Positions 13,544 to 23,541 of a DNA stretch of 64,000 bases are shown here, one piece after another. A program made the translations under genes and the position numbers. The first letter of the stretch is position 1. Each line of letters opens with the position of its first letter. The stretch comes from Streptomyces sp. ISL-1. Its GTDB lineage: Bacteria > Actinomycetota > Actinomycetes > Streptomycetales > Streptomycetaceae. The notes beneath the pieces are model-generated. The model did no database searches and was not told where the DNA came from. It worked only from the letters and a program-made list of their open reading frames with translations. The DNA is taken from assembly GCF_018614585.1 (NCBI RefSeq), contig NZ_JAGGOI010000012.1:20797-84796 (forward strand), given 5' to 3'.

Positions 13544-16500
13544 TCAGAACAGTTCGGCGTACTTCTGCCAGCCGGTCCCGATCTTCACCCGGGCCGTGAA
13601 CGTGCCCTGGCCCGTGCCGTTGTAGCGCCACAGGACTCCGGCCGTGTCACGAGCCACCAGATCGGACTTACCGTCGCCGCTGAGGTCGCCGATGCCCACG
13701 ACGGCGTTATAGATCTGCCAGCCGCTGCCGACTTTGACACGGTTCGTGAGGGTGCCTTGCCCCGTGCCGTTGTAGCGCCACAGTGCCCCGGAGGCATCGC
13801 GCGTCAGAACATCTCCCTTGCCGTCACCGTTCAGATCGCCTGCGCCGACGATCATGAGGCCCTTCCAGCCCTTGCCGATGCGGACACCCGCCCGCACACC
13901 GCCGCCGTCCGCATTGGCCACGTACAGGAAGAGGTCACCCGTGGTCGTCTGGCGGGCCAGCATGTCGGGGCGGCCGTCGCCGGTGAGGTCCCCGGGGGAG
14001 ACCATCACGTCGAACTGGTTCCAGCCGCTGCTGCCGACCAGCTTGTCCGGCACCTCGGGCCAGGGCTCCCTGGAGCAGCCTCCGTCCATCAGGTACAGAC
14101 GACCGGGCCAGCGGCGGACCAGGAAGTCGTTGCACCGGTCCCCGTTCAGATCCCCCACGGGGACGATCTTCGCCCGGTCGTCGAGAACGCGTCCGCCTTC
14201 GTATCCGCCGATCGTTCCGTTGCTCCGGCCCGGCCTGAAGGACATGACCGGGTTGCCCTTGCTGAGGGTGATCAGGTCGCCGATCGTGTCCCGCCCCTCG
14301 AGGTCCCGCCACGCCGGCGTCCCGTAGATCTGGCGGAAGGTACCGCTCCAGGCCCCCGGGGCACCATGGCCGTCGGCGGGCTGCGCGGTCACGGTCCAGG
14401 TGTAGCGGCCGTTGGGCAGCTGGGCGTAATCGTCCGAGTTTCCGGTCCATTCAGCGGAGAGGACGTGCCTCGCCTCGCCGCCCTTCTGGGTGCGGACCGT
14501 CTTCCCCGTGCGGGGGTCCTTGAGGGTCAGGGTCCAATAAACCACCGGCTTGGACAGACGCACCTGGAACTTCCCGGTGTCGCTGTAGACCGTCCGGCCG
14601 TCGCTGCCGTCCGCGCCGGTCCCCCAGTGCTGGTACTCCGTCTTCCACCCGCTGAGCGGCTGTGTGGTGACTCCCACCGGCACGACATGCACGCGCTGAG
14701 CAGCATCCGCGTACGCGACATGTCCGCCGTACTTGTCGACCGTCCAGGTCACCCGGCGCTGCGGCTGCTGCGTGGCGGGGAAGTCGGCCAGCGTGCGGTC
14801 GACCGCCGTGCCGGAGGAGAAGTCCGTCAGCTCGAGCTTGCCGTCGTCCTTGTTGTGCCGTACGAGATAGCCGTCACCGAGCAGGGCCTCATCGGCCGGT
14901 ACGGGGACGGACTGCTTCTCTGTACGGTCGTACACACCAGCCCGGGTGCCGCAGGACCAGTACAGCCAGCGGCCGAGTGCCTGAAGCTCATCGGGAATGC
15001 AGCCCGAGCCTGTGTCGATCTCGCCCGCGGGCTTATTGGCCGCCAGGTCGTACGCGGTCAGGGTGCCGGTGGCCCCGGCCGCGCTCCACAGCGTGTCGGC
15101 CCACAGAGCGGAGGCCACCGGAGCGCGCGTCAGAACCTTCTTCTCGGTGCCGCCCCGGGTGTTGTAGACGGTCTGCTCGTTCGTCGCTCTGTGGGTGTAG
15201 ACGACATAGTGGTCGGCCGCGTCGGCGATGGTCCCGCCGGACAGACCGGTGGGCAGCGGGCTGCCGTAGCGCGTGGTGATCTGGTCGATTCCGTCCTGCG
15301 TGTGGGCGAGGCTGACCAGGTCCCCGCCGTCGGCATACAGCTGATGGCAGTCGGGGGCGGACGGCTGACAGTAGACGCCGAGATCCCCGATGACGCTGCG
15401 TGCACCGTACTCAGGCGTTCCCTGCACACGGAGTTCCCGTGCATACGCCCGGCGCTTGCCGATGCTGTCATCCGCGACGAAGAGGCTGCCTCCACCCACT
15501 GCGATGCCCTGCACCGTGGCCGGCACCGGCGACAGGTCCACCACCCGGGTAACGTTGGGCGAGCCGTCCGCGCCCTCGGTGATGCGGTACGCGCCCCAGT
15601 CGGCAGTGCCCCTGACACCGCCCACGATCGTGGCGGAGCCGTCCTCGGCCGAGGCGATGTGCAGTGCGCTGTCCTTCAGCAGCCGACGCGGTTCACCACC
15701 GTTCATGGGAGTCGCCATGACCGGCTGGCCGGGGCCCTTGAAGTGGATCACCCAGTCGCCGACGATGGCGATCTCATAGCTGGTGCGGTCCGCGGCGAGG
15801 GGAGCCGGGAGCACCGTAGGCGTTGCACCGAGATCGGACCTGGGAACGACCTTGATCTCGGTCTGCACGGTCCCGCGTGCGTACCAGGCGACATGACGGG
15901 GCGTCAGCAGTACGGCCGGCCGGTCGAGCAGCTGGGTGTGGCCGGTCATCCGCGCCGTCGCGACATCGACCTTCGCCAGCCGCGGGATCCCGTCCACCTT
16001 CAGCCGGAGCAGGATGGACTGCGAATCACCGCCGGCCGCAGGGCCGGGCCAGATCATCTCGGCGCCGTCGGGCAGCCCTTCGACCGGCCGACTGCGTACG
16101 GCACCGTCCTCAGCGAAGTCGAGCAGCTGGGGCTCCACCGCCTTGGTGGTCGTGGTTCCGCCGGACTCGACGGTCACGGTCTTCACGGCGAGAACGGTGT
16201 TGCCGTACACCCCGCCGAAGACGAAACCCTGCGGCATGGTCATGAACCGGGTGGTCCCGGCCGCCATGTCGCGCAACTGGATCGACCCGTTGCCGAAGTA
16301 CACGATGGTGTCCGTGCCAGTGCCTCGCGTGGATCCCCAGCCGGTCCCGGTCGGACCCGCGGGAAACGACTGTCCGTCCGAGTAACGCGTCCAGACGTAT
16401 TGGGTGGAGTTCCGGCGGTTGAAAAACCCGAGCCGACCCGCCCCGTCCGCGTCCAGCGCGGAGCCGGTGGCCAGGAGCCCCATGAATTGCTCTGATGTGC

Positions 16501-16648
16501 GGAGGGTGGCCGGGATCTCCACGGCCTCCCCCTGGGATACGGAGGCAACACCCGGGTCGGCCTGCGCGGTCGCGGAGCCGAGCCCGGCCGCGAGAGAAAG
16601 CGAAATGGTCGCGGCTGCGGCGCCGCGTATGAGGGCACGATGGGCCAC
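13544..16648 (-). CDS. Large secreted FG-GAP (VCBS) repeat protein A
   Basis: A 1034-aa product from GTG 16648 (GGGAGG upstream). Residues 1-30 are a Sec signal peptide, probably cleaved after AQA. The middle is a beta-rich region with repeated VxW/LW(S/T) blades. A FlgD-like Ig segment (GRYTWTVTAQPADGHG) lies near residue 770, and from about 835 four FG-GAP repeats carry calcium-type loops: DLNGDRCND, DLTGDGRPD, DLNGDGKGD, DLSGDGKSD. It should fold as beta-propellers outside the cell. It is a tandem paralogue of the next gene. The function is unknown; adhesion or polymer binding is inference. Confidence 0.85.
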   Translation of the reverse strand: MAHRALIRGAAAATISLSLAAGLGSATAQADPGVASVSQGEAVEIPATLRTSEQFMGLLATGSALDADGAGRLGFFNRRNSTQYVWTRYSDGQSFPAGPTGTGWGSTRGTGTDTIVYFGNGSIQLRDMAAGTTRFMTMPQGFVFGGVYGNTVLAVKTVTVESGGTTTTKAVEPQLLDFAEDGAVRSRPVEGLPDGAEMIWPGPAAGGDSQSILLRLKVDGIPRLAKVDVATARMTGHTQLLDRPAVLLTPRHVAWYARGTVQTEIKVVPRSDLGATPTVLPAPLAADRTSYEIAIVGDWVIHFKGPGQPVMATPMNGGEPRRLLKDSALHIASAEDGSATIVGGVRGTADWGAYRITEGADGSPNVTRVVDLSPVPATVQGIAVGGGSLFVADDSIGKRRAYARELRVQGTPEYGARSVIGDLGVYCQPSAPDCHQLYADGGDLVSLAHTQDGIDQITTRYGSPLPTGLSGGTIADAADHYVVYTHRATNEQTVYNTRGGTEKKVLTRAPVASALWADTLWSAAGATGTLTAYDLAANKPAGEIDTGSGCIPDELQALGRWLYWSCGTRAGVYDRTEKQSVPVPADEALLGDGYLVRHNKDDGKLELTDFSSGTAVDRTLADFPATQQPQRRVTWTVDKYGGHVAYADAAQRVHVVPVGVTTQPLSGWKTEYQHWGTGADGSDGRTVYSDTGKFQVRLSKPVVYWTLTLKDPRTGKTVRTQKGGEARHVLSAEWTGNSDDYAQLPNGRYTWTVTAQPADGHGAPGAWSGTFRQIYGTPAWRDLEGRDTIGDLITLSKGNPVMSFRPGRSNGTIGGYEGGRVLDDRAKIVPVGDLNGDRCNDFLVRRWPGRLYLMDGGCSREPWPEVPDKLVGSSGWNQFDVMVSPGDLTGDGRPDMLARQTTTGDLFLYVANADGGGVRAGVRIGKGWKGLMIVGAGDLNGDGKGDVLTRDASGALWRYNGTGQGTLTNRVKVGSGWQIYNAVVGIGDLSGDGKSDLVARDTAGVLWRYNGTGQGTFTARVKIGTGWQKYAELF

Positions 16649-16791
16649 TCAGTCCCTCCCCAGGACAAGAAGATGGCATGGGGGACCAAGCGCCTGTCCG
16701 GCACCGGAACCTTGTTTGAGCTGCCCCCCGGCAGAACCCCCCACGCGAGTGGACGGATCGTAACAGCGGCAACAGCCGTCTCACAGACGCA

Positions 16792-16840
16792 AACAGGGCC
16801 CCGTACGTCACCGGATGACCGATGGCGTACGGGCCCTGTT
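16792..16840 (-). terminator. Hairpin between the FG-GAP genes
   Basis: AACAGGGCC and GGGCCCTGTT arms with CGTACG at the inner stem flank an imperfect loop. It lies directly after the stop of protein B on the minus strand, so A and B are probably transcribed separately. Confidence 0.8.
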
Positions 16841-16850
16841 CCCGACCGCT

Positions 16851-19800
16851 CTAGAACAGCCGGTAGCTCTGCCAGCCCGCGCCGATCCGCACGCCGCCCG
16901 CGAACGTCCCGGTGCCCGTGCCGTTGTGGCGGTAGAGGTTCCCCGATCCGTCGCGTGCCACGAGGTCCGCCCTGCCGTCGCCCGTGATGTCGCCGACCCC
17001 CACGAGCGCGTTGTACCCGCGGCCCCAGCCCGAGAAGACCCGCGCCCCCGCCTTGAACGTGCCGTTGCCGGCACCCTCGTAGCGCCACAGCCCACCGTTG
17101 GCGTCGTGCGCCAGCAGGTCGGGCCGGCCGTCCCCGGTGATGTCACCGACGCCGAGGACCTTGGTGTACGCCTTCCAGTTCGTACCGATCCGGACCCGCG
17201 TCGCCGAGAAGCGGCCGTCGTTCGCGCCCGCGTAGAAGTAGATGTCCCCGGTGGACTTCTGGCGGGCCACCAGATCGGCGCGGCCGTCGCCGTTCAGGTC
17301 GCCGGGCGAGGTCAGCACGTCGTACTGCCCCCAGCCCGTGCCGATGCTTGTGTACGCGGTCCGGGCGTTCAACGGCTGGCCGCAGCCGGGCCGGTAGGCC
17401 CGCAGCTCTCCCGTGCCCAGGCGGATCAGCACGTCGTTGCACCGGTCGCCGCTGAGGTCCCCGAAGGGGACCGCGAGCGCGGAGGTGGACCAGCCGCTGC
17501 CCGTGGTCTTGCCGGAGAACTTCCCGGAACCGCCGCCGTGGAAGGTGAAGTCCCCGGTCCCGCTGAGCGTGAGCAGATCGCCGATACCGTCCGGCAGGAT
17601 GCCGACATGGTCGTGCCGCACCGGTGCGCCGTTCCGCAGGCCGACCGGCCCCGACGCGGTGAAGGCCGGGCCCTGACCGTTGGCCGGCGCGGCCGTCAGC
17701 GCCCAGGTATAGCCGCCGTTGGGCAGGTGGCCGCCGGTGGCCGTCCGCCCGTCCCAGTACGCCTCGATCACACCCTTGGGCGCGGCGCCCGACAGGGTAC
17801 GGACGACCTTGCCGTTGACGTCCCGCACGGTCACCTGCCAGCCGGCCACCGGCCTGGACACCAGCCAGCGCCCGCTCCAGCTCGCGCCGCCCACCGTCAC
17901 CAGCGTGGAAGCGGTGGCTTCGACGGCCGAGACCGGCTGCGTCGGGACACCGCTCGGGGCCAGATGGATCCGCTTGTCCTCGGCCGCATACGCGACCGGG
18001 CCACCGAACTTGTCGACGGTCCAGGTCACGCCTCGCCTGTTCACCGCGGTGCCCGGCAGGTCGCCGACGGTGCGAGTCTCGTCGGCCGACCCGTCCTGGA
18101 AGGCGATGAGCAGCAACTTGCCCGCCACCTTGTCGTGGCGTACGAGATAGCCGTCGCCGATGAGTGCCTCGCCGGACGGTACGGGGATGTTCTTGCGGGC
18201 CGTACGGTCCCACACCCCGGCCTGGCCGGTCGGGCCGCAGGACCAGTAGATCCAACGCCCCACCGCCTGAAGCTCCTTGGCGACGCAGGGAGCGCCCGTG
18301 GCGAGGGTCGACGTGGCTCCGGTCGGGAGGTTCTCGGCCGTGAGCACCCCGGCGGACGCCGACGGCGTCCAGAGGGTGTGGCCCCAGACGGACGCGGCGG
18401 TGACCGGGCGAGTGCGGATGGGCTTGAGGTCGTGGTGGACGCCGAGGTCGCCGACGTACTGCTGGACGGGATCGGTGCCGTTGACGATGGCGTACCGGCC
18501 GGTCATGTCCAGGACGGTGGCCTGCTGGGAAGGCAAGGAGAAGTAACCCGCGGCGTCGTCCTTGGCGAGCGACTGGACGGACATGCCGTCCGGGATCCGC
18601 ATCATCCGCACGGATCGCCCATTGCCGGCCGACCATGCGCCGGACTCCGGGCCCTCGGCGAAGCGGTCCGACCGCACGGGGTCACCGGGCGACAATGCCG
18701 CGCCCTGCGTCGTGACGGTCCGGGTGACGTAGACGGGGGCGAAGTTGCTGTCGGCCTCGTTCGTGGCCAGCGTGCCGTTCGCCAGGGAGATGCGCCGGAT
18801 CTGTGCGGGCTCCGGCGCGATCTTGACCAGTTGCCGCTCGAAGTCGGATTCGAGCATGTGGTGCACGAACCAGAGGCCCGCGTCGAGCCCACCCGTCGCC
18901 AGCAGATTCCCGTTCGGATCCTGGATCAGGTCCCCGTCGGCATGCGCCAGCCGGGTCCGGGGAGGCTGACCGGTCTTGGGCACGGCCACCAGCGGCATAC
19001 CGCTCGTGTTCCGCGAATCATTGGGCGTGCCGACCACATCGCGCGCCACGACCACGTCGTCACCGACGATGCCGAGCGACGACACGCTGCTCCCCGCCGC
19101 CCCGGGCATGGTCCGGGTCTCGGGCTCAGCGGTCGGGTTGTCGAGCGGGGCAATACGAATCGGCTGCCCGGCCGCGTACCAGGCCAGCCGGTCCTTGACC
19201 ACGGCGACGGTCACCCCGGTCGCGGGCACCTCCGGTCCCTGGGTGAAGCTCCCGGTGTCGATGGAGAGCAGTCCGAGGCGGGTCCGGGACGACGCGTCCG
19301 CGTACGCGAAGACGACGGTACGGGCATCGGCCGCGAGCGGGGCCCGCCGGATCCGGGCGCCGGGCGGCGTCGTGACCTGCTGGACGACGACCGATCCATC
19401 GGCGTCGAACCGGTGCAGCCGCAGATCGCCGATCTCCCCGCCGGAGCCGGATTCGCCATAGGTGACGGCCGTCTCCCCGTACGTCCCCAGGTACGTGCCC
19501 GTGGCGAGCGGCAGCCGGCGGACACTGCCGTCGGCCATCCCCCTCAACTCGACTGCTCCCGCCTGCGGGAGCGCCACTGTGTCCGATCCCGCGCCCGCAT
19601 AACCCGGATACCCAAGGATGCTGTTCAGACCGGCGACCAGGGTGGACTTCCCGTCGGAGTACCGGGTCCACAGGAAGCCCGCTGTCCCGTCCACCTGACG
19701 GAGAAAGCCCTGCGTGCCGGCGGAGATCAGCGAACTGCCCCGCGGCACGTAGCGGTCGGACTGGAAGACCGTGTGGGCGGGCGTGGGCGCGGGCTCCGCC

Positions 19801-19901
19801 GCCACCGCTGACGGACCGACAGGCCCGAGTCCCGATGTCATTCCGATGGCAACGACCGTGCCGGCCGCTACGGCCACACGCGCGAGCGCACGACGATTCA
19901 A
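16851..19901 (-). CDS. Large secreted FG-GAP (VCBS) repeat protein B
   Basis: A 1016-aa product. I chose TTG 19901 because GGGGAGGGAC precedes it exactly as in paralogue A; the longer frame adds 22 unlikely residues. The order matches A: signal peptide (LARVAVAAGTVVAIG..., cleavage near VAA), beta-rich middle with LWTRYSDGKS like A's VWTRYSDGQS, FlgD-like segment (GGYTWALTAAPANGQG), then four FG-GAP loops (DLSGDRCND, DLNGDGRAD, DITGDGRPD, DITGDGRAD). Shared segments such as YWSCG, PSGEALIGDGYLVRH and VTWTVDKFGG show a duplication. Role unknown. Confidence 0.85.
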   Translation of the reverse strand: MNRRALARVAVAAGTVVAIGMTSGLGPVGPSAVAAEPAPTPAHTVFQSDRYVPRGSSLISAGTQGFLRQVDGTAGFLWTRYSDGKSTLVAGLNSILGYPGYAGAGSDTVALPQAGAVELRGMADGSVRRLPLATGTYLGTYGETAVTYGESGSGGEIGDLRLHRFDADGSVVVQQVTTPPGARIRRAPLAADARTVVFAYADASSRTRLGLLSIDTGSFTQGPEVPATGVTVAVVKDRLAWYAAGQPIRIAPLDNPTAEPETRTMPGAAGSSVSSLGIVGDDVVVARDVVGTPNDSRNTSGMPLVAVPKTGQPPRTRLAHADGDLIQDPNGNLLATGGLDAGLWFVHHMLESDFERQLVKIAPEPAQIRRISLANGTLATNEADSNFAPVYVTRTVTTQGAALSPGDPVRSDRFAEGPESGAWSAGNGRSVRMMRIPDGMSVQSLAKDDAAGYFSLPSQQATVLDMTGRYAIVNGTDPVQQYVGDLGVHHDLKPIRTRPVTAASVWGHTLWTPSASAGVLTAENLPTGATSTLATGAPCVAKELQAVGRWIYWSCGPTGQAGVWDRTARKNIPVPSGEALIGDGYLVRHDKVAGKLLLIAFQDGSADETRTVGDLPGTAVNRRGVTWTVDKFGGPVAYAAEDKRIHLAPSGVPTQPVSAVEATASTLVTVGGASWSGRWLVSRPVAGWQVTVRDVNGKVVRTLSGAAPKGVIEAYWDGRTATGGHLPNGGYTWALTAAPANGQGPAFTASGPVGLRNGAPVRHDHVGILPDGIGDLLTLSGTGDFTFHGGGSGKFSGKTTGSGWSTSALAVPFGDLSGDRCNDVLIRLGTGELRAYRPGCGQPLNARTAYTSIGTGWGQYDVLTSPGDLNGDGRADLVARQKSTGDIYFYAGANDGRFSATRVRIGTNWKAYTKVLGVGDITGDGRPDLLAHDANGGLWRYEGAGNGTFKAGARVFSGWGRGYNALVGVGDITGDGRADLVARDGSGNLYRHNGTGTGTFAGGVRIGAGWQSYRLF

Positions 19902-19978
19902 CGAAGTCCCTCCCCAGAACGTGAAAGCGCCGTGACCCCCCACGACGTCGGCGGATCGTAACAGCACCCCCTCACGCA

Positions 19979-20018
19979 GCAGGGCCCGTACGACACCGAA
20001 GTGCCGTACGGGCCCTGC
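19979..20018 (-). terminator. Hairpin after the DEAD-box helicase gene
   Basis: GCAGGGCCCGTACG pairs with CGTACGGGCCCTGC around 12 nt, 27 nt after the helicase stop. Same sequence class as the FG-GAP terminators. Confidence 0.85.
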
Positions 20019-20044
20019 CAGTCAGACCCTCGGGTCAGACCGGA

Positions 20045-22312
20045 TCAGCTGTTGCGCTTCCAGCGCGGCTTGTCGTCACGGCGCCCGAAGGAACCGGTGC
20101 TCGTGCCGGTGCCGGTCGTGCCACCGCGGTGGTCGTCGCGGCGGCCGGTCGGGCGGTCGCTGCCGCCGGTGCGGAAGCCGCCCGCGGGGCGGTCGTCGCG
20201 GCGGTCGCGGTTGAACGGGCGGTCGGTGCCACGGTGGCCGCCGGTCGGGCGGTCGTCACGGCGGAAGCCGCCCGAGGAACGGTCGTCACGGTTGACGCCA
20301 CCCGAGGGGCGGTCGCTGCCACGACGGTCGTCACGGTCGTCGCGACGGAAACCACCGGAGGGGCGGTCGTCGCGGCGGAAGCCACCCGACGGGCGGTCGC
20401 CGCCGGAGCGGAAGCCACCCGAGGGGCGGTCGTCACGGCGCTCGAAGGAACGGCCACCACGGTCGTTGTCACGGTTGAACCCACCGGTCGGGCGGTCGTC
20501 ACGGCGGAAGCCACCGGTCGGACGGTCGCCGCCGGAGCGGAAGCCACCGGAGGGGCGGTCGTTGTCGCGACGGAAGCCGCCACGGTCGCCGCCGCGGTCG
20601 CCACGGTCATTGCCGCGGTCACGGTTGAAGCCACCGCGGTCGTTGCCACGACGGTCGTCGCGGTCGTCCCGGCGGAAGCCGCCACGGTCGTTGCCACGGC
20701 GCTCGAAGCTGCCGCGGTCGTCGCGACGCTCCTCGGCCGGCGCCTGCTCCGGCACCGCGGCGATCTCGGCCTCGGCAGCCTCGGTCACCTCGGCGACAGC
20801 CGCCTCCGGGTCCTCGCCACGCTCGCGCGCGGCACGGGCGACCAGGCGGTCGGCCTCCTCGCGGAGCTCCGTGGCGCGACGCTGGACGCGCTCGAGCTGC
20901 TGGCCCAGCTCCTTGACCTCGCGCTCCGCCTGCTTGGCGGCGTTGTTCGCGGAGTCGGCCTGGACCTCGGTCAGCGAACGCGCGCCGGTGATCTCGGCGA
21001 CCTCCGGGTCGAACACGCCCGCTCCGGCCACGATGTGGCGTGAGGCGTCGACGCCCGCGTCCTCCATCAGACGGAAGATCTGGCGGCGCTGGTGCGGCAG
21101 CGAAAGGGAAACCACAACACCGGACCGGCCGGCGCGAGCCGTGCGGCCCGAGCGGTGCAGGTAGTCCTTGTGGTCGCCGGCCGGGTCCACGTTCAGGACC
21201 AGGTCGATGCCGTCGACGTGGATGCCACGGGCGGCGACGTCGGTCGCGACTAGCGCGTTGACGTGGCCCTTCTTGAAGTCCTCGAGGACGCGGGTACGCG
21301 CACCCTGCGTCATGCCACCGTGCAGCGCGTCCGCCTTCACGCCCGAGTCGACGAGCTGCTCGGCGATACGGTCGGCGCCCAGCTGCGTACGGACGAAGAT
21401 GATGGTGCGGCCCTTGCGGGCGGCGATCGCCGCGGTGACCGGCGCCTTGTCCTTCGGCTTCACGACGAGGACGTGGTGCGTCATGGTCGTGACGTTGCCC
21501 TGGGCGCTGTCGACCTCGTGGCTGACCGGGTCGACGAGGTAGCGGCGCACCAGCGTGCCGATCTCGTTCTCCATGGTGGCGGAGAAGAGCATGCGCTGGC
21601 CGCCGGCCGGGATCTGGTCGAAGAGCTCGGTGACCTCGGGCAGGAAGCCCAGGTCGGACATCTGGTCGGCCTCGTCGAGGACGGCGACCTGGACCTTCTC
21701 GAGCGAGCCGGCGCCACGGTTGATGATGTCGCGCAGACGGCCCGGGGTGGCGACGAGGACGTCGACGCCGCGCTCGAGCGCGTAGATCTGGTTGCTCATG
21801 GACGTACCGCCGCAGACGACCTTCATCTTGAGGCCGAGCACATCGCCGTACGGCTGGAGCGCGTCCGCGACCTGCATCGCGAGCTCACGGGTCGGGGTGA
21901 GGATGATGCCGCGGGGCTTCTTCTTGTCGGTTTGGCCGCCGGCCAGGGTGGCGAGCAGCGGCAGACCGAAGGAGAGGGTCTTGCCGGAGCCGGTGCGGCC
22001 GCGGCCCAGGATGTCCTTGCCGGCCAGGGCGTCCGGGATGGTCGCGGCCTGGATCGGGAAGGGCGTGGTGACGCCGTTCTGCGCGAGCTTGCGGACGATG
22101 CCCTCGGGCAGGCCAAGGTCGGCGAAGGTGACAGTGGGCTCAGCGGCCTCGGTGTCAGCGACCTCGACAACCTCGACGTCAGCGACCTCGATGGCCTCGA
22201 CGGTCTCGACAACCTCGATGGCCTCGACGGACTTGACGACCTCGGCAGCGGAAGCCGCCACGGCCTCGTTGTTCTCGGGCATGACGGCGTGATCAGTACT
22301 GAAAGTGGACAT
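20045..22312 (-). CDS. DEAD-box RNA helicase with acidic head and RGG-like tail
   Basis: A 755-aa product. Residues 20-58 are a Val/Glu-rich acidic segment. The Q motif lies at about 63-90, Walker A GRTGSGKT at 105-112, then PTRELAMQ, VLDEADQM, FSATM, IIFVRTQ and HRSGRTARAG complete the helicase core. From about residue 500 the protein is a disordered Arg/Asp/Gly tail built of near-repeats (GGFRRDD, RPSGGFRSGGD). It matches the CsdA/RhlE-like helicases of Streptomyces that remodel structured RNA, often in the cold. The tail should bind RNA and may drive condensation. Confidence 0.95.
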   Translation of the reverse strand: MSTFSTDHAVMPENNEAVAASAAEVVKSVEAIEVVETVEAIEVADVEVVEVADTEAAEPTVTFADLGLPEGIVRKLAQNGVTTPFPIQAATIPDALAGKDILGRGRTGSGKTLSFGLPLLATLAGGQTDKKKPRGIILTPTRELAMQVADALQPYGDVLGLKMKVVCGGTSMSNQIYALERGVDVLVATPGRLRDIINRGAGSLEKVQVAVLDEADQMSDLGFLPEVTELFDQIPAGGQRMLFSATMENEIGTLVRRYLVDPVSHEVDSAQGNVTTMTHHVLVVKPKDKAPVTAAIAARKGRTIIFVRTQLGADRIAEQLVDSGVKADALHGGMTQGARTRVLEDFKKGHVNALVATDVAARGIHVDGIDLVLNVDPAGDHKDYLHRSGRTARAGRSGVVVSLSLPHQRRQIFRLMEDAGVDASRHIVAGAGVFDPEVAEITGARSLTEVQADSANNAAKQAEREVKELGQQLERVQRRATELREEADRLVARAARERGEDPEAAVAEVTEAAEAEIAAVPEQAPAEERRDDRGSFERRGNDRGGFRRDDRDDRRGNDRGGFNRDRGNDRGDRGGDRGGFRRDNDRPSGGFRSGGDRPTGGFRRDDRPTGGFNRDNDRGGRSFERRDDRPSGGFRSGGDRPSGGFRRDDRPSGGFRRDDRDDRRGSDRPSGGVNRDDRSSGGFRRDDRPTGGHRGTDRPFNRDRRDDRPAGGFRTGGSDRPTGRRDDHRGGTTGTGTSTGSFGRRDDKPRWKRNS

Positions 22313-22518
22313 GCGAAATGCGAAACCTTCCGGAGTCTCGGCACGCGCCCAAACTCCGTGATTCGCAATTCGACCGCCTCAATGCGGTCAGCCACGGCTA
22401 GGGGGAGTACGCGCCACGCGGCGCTCTTCTGTTTCGGCGCCGGGCAATGGGATCAAACGATCTGCCACGATACGCAGCCTCCCCCACAAAAGGCAAACCC
22501 GGTCCAAAGTGACCCTCG

Positions 22519-23073
22519 CTACATGGGCCCCACCTGCGGTGACGCCTCCGGTTCCGCACTCATCCCCTGCCCGGCGACCCCTTGTATTGCCATCGCGTGC
22601 ACCTCCGGAGCGGACGACGGCGGCGGCGGATCGGAGGGCTCGCTCGGCTGTGGCGTCGGACTCACCGGCGGCGGCTCGGACGGGGTCGGCTGCGGCGGCT
22701 GTTCGGACGAGGACGCTCCGCCTCCGGTCGGCGGGGGATTCTGCGGCGGCTGCGGCTTCGGCTGCGGCCCGCCCCGCGGGGGCTTGACCCCGGGCTGCGC
22801 GGAACCGCTCGGCTTCGGCGACGCGCTCTCGCCGTCCGCACCCTTCCCGCCCGCCTTGCCCGGCTCGCCGCGCCCGCCGGCCGCCTGCCGCCCGCCCGGT
22901 GCCGCCTGCCCGCCGTCCGGCTCTGCCACCGCCCCACGCCGGTCCGTTGTCGTACGAGGCGCCGGTTTCCCGCCATCGTCGTCGCTCACGCTCATACAGC
23001 CTGCCGAAGCCGCGACCGCCAGCGAGGCGGCGATCGCGACAACCAAACGGCCGGGGGCGGACAACTGGCGCAC
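22519..23073 (-). CDS. Proline-rich lipoprotein
   Basis: A 184-aa product from GTG 23073 with GGAGGT upstream. The signal peptide LVVAIAASLAVAASAGC ends in a lipobox, so Cys becomes the lipid-modified N-terminus. The mature protein is almost entirely low-complexity Gly/Ala/Pro/Ser (QPKPQPPQNPPP, PTPSEPPPVSPTP), so it is probably an extended cell-wall spacer rather than an enzyme. No domain recognised. Confidence 0.7.
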   Translation of the reverse strand: MRQLSAPGRLVVAIAASLAVAASAGCMSVSDDDGGKPAPRTTTDRRGAVAEPDGGQAAPGGRQAAGGRGEPGKAGGKGADGESASPKPSGSAQPGVKPPRGGPQPKPQPPQNPPPTGGGASSSEQPPQPTPSEPPPVSPTPQPSEPSDPPPPSSAPEVHAMAIQGVAGQGMSAEPEASPQVGPM

Positions 23074-23178
23074 GGCGGCACCTCCAGGACACGGGATGCG
23101 GGTTTCCCTGCCCAACTCCCTGTGCCCCACAAGGGACACGCCCCCAGCCCCCACAAGGAACCCGCCCCTGGACGCCCG

Positions 23179-23541
23179 CTACGCCACGAGCCCGCGCGCC
23201 AACTCCGCGCCCAGGACCACCGATCCCAGCCCCACCAGCAACGACGCGCCCACATTCGCCGCCGCCAGGAACATCCACCCGCGCTCGGCCAGCCGAAGCG
23301 TCTCGTACGAAAACGTCGAGTACGTCGTCAGCGCCCCGCACAGACCCGTACCGAGAAGGGCGTACGTCCCCGAGCCGACCGCCGCCCCCGAGAGCGCGCC
23401 CAGCACCAGGCACCCGGCCGCGTTGACGACGAATGTCCCCCACGGGAACACCGAGTCGTGGCGCGCCTGCACCGCACGGTCCGTCAGATACCGCAGTGGC
23501 GCGCCGACCGCCGCGCCCACCACCACCAGCAGCCAGTTCAC
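23179..23541 (-). CDS. crcB: Fluoride channel FluC/CrcB, subunit 1
   Basis: A 120-aa product with four transmembrane helices. Family motifs are GAAVGAPLRYL, PWGTFVVNAAGC and GLCGALTTYSTFSYE. Its GTG start overlaps the stop of the second crcB by 4 nt. Adjacent unequal crcB pairs in Gram-positives usually form a heterodimeric fluoride channel that vents fluoride. No fluoride riboswitch was seen upstream of the operon. Confidence 0.95.
   Translation of the reverse strand: MNWLLVVVGAAVGAPLRYLTDRAVQARHDSVFPWGTFVVNAAGCLVLGALSGAAVGSGTYALLGTGLCGALTTYSTFSYETLRLAERGWMFLAAANVGASLLVGLGSVVLGAELARGLVA

Noticed and set aside
20150..20720. Repeat array resembling CRISPR
   Set aside because: The units are imperfect, without uniform spacers, and encode the Arg-Asp-Gly tail of the helicase in frame.
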